8,056 bases of DNA, taken from contig JAESSV010000098.1 of NCBI GenBank assembly GCA_016763895.1, forward strand, positions 1 to 8,056. Reading direction: 5' to 3'. The translations under genes were made by a program, and so were the position numbers. Every line of letters begins with the position of its first letter. Position 1 is the stretch's first letter. Source of the DNA: Magnetovibrio sp. GTDB taxonomy: Bacteria > Pseudomonadota > Alphaproteobacteria > Rhodospirillales > Magnetovibrionaceae. The notes below the pieces were generated by a model. The model was not told the origin of the DNA. It saw only the letters and a list, made by a program, of their open reading frames with translations, and did not search any database. Positions 7,609 through 8,056 of the stretch are shown here, one piece after another.

Positions 7609-7619
7609 GGACCAATCAT

Positions 7620-7678
7620 ACCCTCAGGATTGGAATAATCACAAGTAAAACGATCGCGTCCTCTGAATACCTGAGGGT
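7620..7678. promoter_or_regulatory. 9-bp inverted repeat ACCCTCAGG / CCTGAGGGT upstream of the membrane-protein gene
   Basis: ACCCTCAGG (7620-7628) and CCTGAGGGT (7670-7678) are exact reverse complements separated by 41 bases. The near arm lies between the -35-like and -10-like sequences of the weak minus-strand promoter for the membrane-protein gene. This could be a pair of half-sites bound by a looping regulator, or a long-range RNA hairpin. A second short hairpin, CAAGCC/GGCTTG (7682-7687 with 7697-7702), follows at once. The symmetry is seen; the function is unknown. Confidence 0.35.
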
Positions 7679-7711
7679 GCGCAAGCCATCTTTCAAGGCT
7701 TGTTTCTAACC

Positions 7712-7727
7712 TGTGATGACCGTCACT
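7712..7727 (+). promoter_or_regulatory. CRP/FNR-superfamily-type binding site
   Basis: TGTGA-TGACCG-TCACT matches the classical CRP consensus TGTGA-N6-TCACA at nine of ten defined bases. Its centre lies between 7719 and 7720. With the -10 box ending at 7754 and a start seven bases later (7761), the centre is at -41.5. That is exactly the class II position where CRP touches RNA polymerase from the -35 region. It just overlaps the -35-like TTCACA. The match and spacing are seen; which regulator binds is inferred. Confidence 0.5.
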
Positions 7728-7754
7728 TCACAAAGGCCGGTCCCGGGTTATAAA
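7727..7754 (+). promoter_or_regulatory. Sigma70-like promoter for the proposed small RNA
   Basis: TTCACA (7727-7732) and TATAAA (7749-7754) each match the sigma70 hexamers at five of six bases, with a 16-base spacer. A start near 7761 is predicted. This falls on the ATG of the small open frame beginning at 7759, so that frame would have little or no leader. The promoter directly follows the CRP-type palindrome. Confidence 0.5.
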
Positions 7755-7780
7755 GATCATGAACAATGGAAGAAAACTTC

Positions 7781-7816
7781 AGGGGTGGTTCTCAGGCTGG
7801 TTCACAGGCTGGTTCA
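7781..7816 (+). repeat. Three 12-base tandem units in the proposed small RNA
   Basis: CAGGCTGGTTCA occurs twice in exact tandem (7793-7804 and 7805-7816). It is preceded by a degenerate copy AGGGGTGGTTCT (7781-7792) with eight of twelve bases the same. Each unit carries TGGTTC. The period is a multiple of three, so in one frame it encodes GWFSGWFTGWF. Either repeated RNA pairing modules or a peptide repeat would explain its retention; recent slippage would also produce it. Confidence 0.8.
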
Positions 7817-7828
7817 AGGCAAAGGCCT

Positions 7829-8056
7829 TCAAAGGATCTCTCCCCAAGACACCCTCTTTCTCAAAGTCTCTCTCCGAGAGACATCCCGAAAAATCATCCG
7901 GTTTTCCCTGCCGGGTGATTTTTTGTGGGAAAATTCTAAATTAATGAAATTTCCGGGTCGCAGTAAATCTACGATTTTCGTAAAGTACACCGGATAATTG
8001 AGCTTGTCGGCATCAACAAACGCGAAATCGAATGTTCCCTTTTCCGTCTTGAGCAG
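7829..8056 (-). pseudogene. O-methyltransferase remnant, 3'-truncated, entering from the right edge
   Basis: The minus-strand frame is open from the window edge to a TGA at 7829-7831 (75 codons). The first 38 codons (8056 to about 7943) read like the SAM- and metal-dependent O-methyltransferases of the caffeoyl-CoA/catechol type. FDFAFVDADKLNYPVYF carries the characteristic DADKxNY, and LLRPG follows. In intact members this is followed by an (I/V)AVDN-type strand and about 50 conserved residues. Here homology stops after NFI, and the frame continues through the terminator and structured RNA with unrelated residues. Neither other frame rescues the C-terminus: both meet stops within about ten codons. 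I therefore call it a truncated, probably non-functional gene. The 5' part lies outside the window. A functional protein with a divergent tail is the less likely alternative. Confidence 0.7.
7889..7924 (+). terminator. Strong rho-independent terminator, potentially bidirectional
   Basis: A stem of up to 13 bp joins 7889-7901 (ending TCATCCGG) to 7911-7923 (starting CCGGGTGA), with one G-U pair and the nine-base loop TTTTCCCTG. A run of six T follows on the plus strand (7919-7924) and a run of five T on the minus strand. It ends the proposed small RNA on the plus strand and would also stop transcription arriving from the O-methyltransferase remnant on the minus strand. Confidence 0.85.

Larger units (their letters stand above)
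7761..7925 (+). ncRNA. Candidate trans-acting small RNA, about 165 nt, unrecognised family
   Basis: This stretch has a promoter at its left end and a strong rho-independent terminator at its right end. Local hairpins are GAAG/CTTC (7769-7780, AAAA loop), AAGGC/GCCTT (7816-7829), the perfect GTCTCTC/GAGAGAC (7866-7882) and the terminator stem. Between them are C/U-rich stretches predicted single-stranded, TCTCTCCCC (7837-7845) and ACACCCTCTTTCTC (7849-7862). Segments of this kind can pair with Shine-Dalgarno sequences in anti-SD small RNAs. Three 12-base units lie near the 5' end. It matches no 6S RNA, SRP RNA, tmRNA or RNase P RNA pattern I know. Short frames also run through it: 61 codons from 7759 with a GWF-x-GWF-x-GWF pattern, and 50 codons from 7766 ending inside the terminator stem. 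A leaderless small protein remains an alternative, but neither frame has a ribosome site if transcription starts at 7761. Confidence 0.5.

Noticed and set aside
7609..7740. Open minus-strand frames between the membrane-protein gene and the promoter, considered as the missing O-methyltransferase C-terminus
   Set aside because: No residues recognisable from the family's C-terminal motifs; short open stretches are expected by chance.

Overview
The window looks like a chromosomal segment of an alphaproteobacterium, probably Rhodospirillales-like. This is inferred from moderate GC content, the succinylase-branch lysine genes dapD and dapE behind a pyrimidine 5'-nucleotidase-type HAD gene, a periplasmic dihaem cytochrome c, and a multidomain EAL protein with a degenerate GGDEF. 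There is no integrase, insertion sequence, CRISPR array, tRNA or rRNA. Most of the window is ordinary housekeeping sequence; the unexplained structure lies in two intergenic regions.

Layout: 1-1188 (minus) is an RhlE-type DEAD-box RNA helicase cut by the left edge. 1440-3191 (minus) is a PAS / degenerate GGDEF / EAL cyclic-di-GMP protein, with a terminator-like hairpin between it and the helicase. The divergent gap 3192-3513 holds a perfect 10-bp inverted repeat around a TATAAT sequence. It lies upstream of a small unrecognised plus-strand gene (3514-3795). Next comes a plus-strand run: HAD phosphatase (3880-4560), dapD (4641-5489) and dapE (5489-6643), the last two overlapping by one base. 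On the minus strand, facing dapE, are a small hydrophobic membrane protein (7258-7608) and a secreted dihaem cytochrome c (6676-7215), apparently co-transcribed.

The right-hand end, 7609-8056, is the most interesting part. On the plus strand a CRP-type palindrome (TGTGA-N6-TCACT, 7712-7727) is followed by a sigma70-like promoter (TTCACA-N16-TATAAA) and a structured stretch with 12-base tandem repeats and C/U-rich segments. It ends at a strong rho-independent terminator (7889-7924). The palindrome is centred at -41.5 from the start the -10 box predicts, the geometry of a class II CRP-activated promoter. I read this as an undescribed regulatory RNA of about 165 nt. On the opposite strand the window edge carries the core of an O-methyltransferase whose homology stops at about 7943, just before that terminator. 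The RNA locus may therefore sit on the scar of a broken gene.

How the genes work together: dapD and dapE catalyse steps of the succinylase branch to meso-diaminopimelate and lysine. The EAL protein probably lowers or senses cyclic-di-GMP. The cytochrome and membrane protein probably form an envelope redox pair. The proposed RNA could link the cAMP/CRP-family state to mRNA control, but its targets cannot be read from this window.
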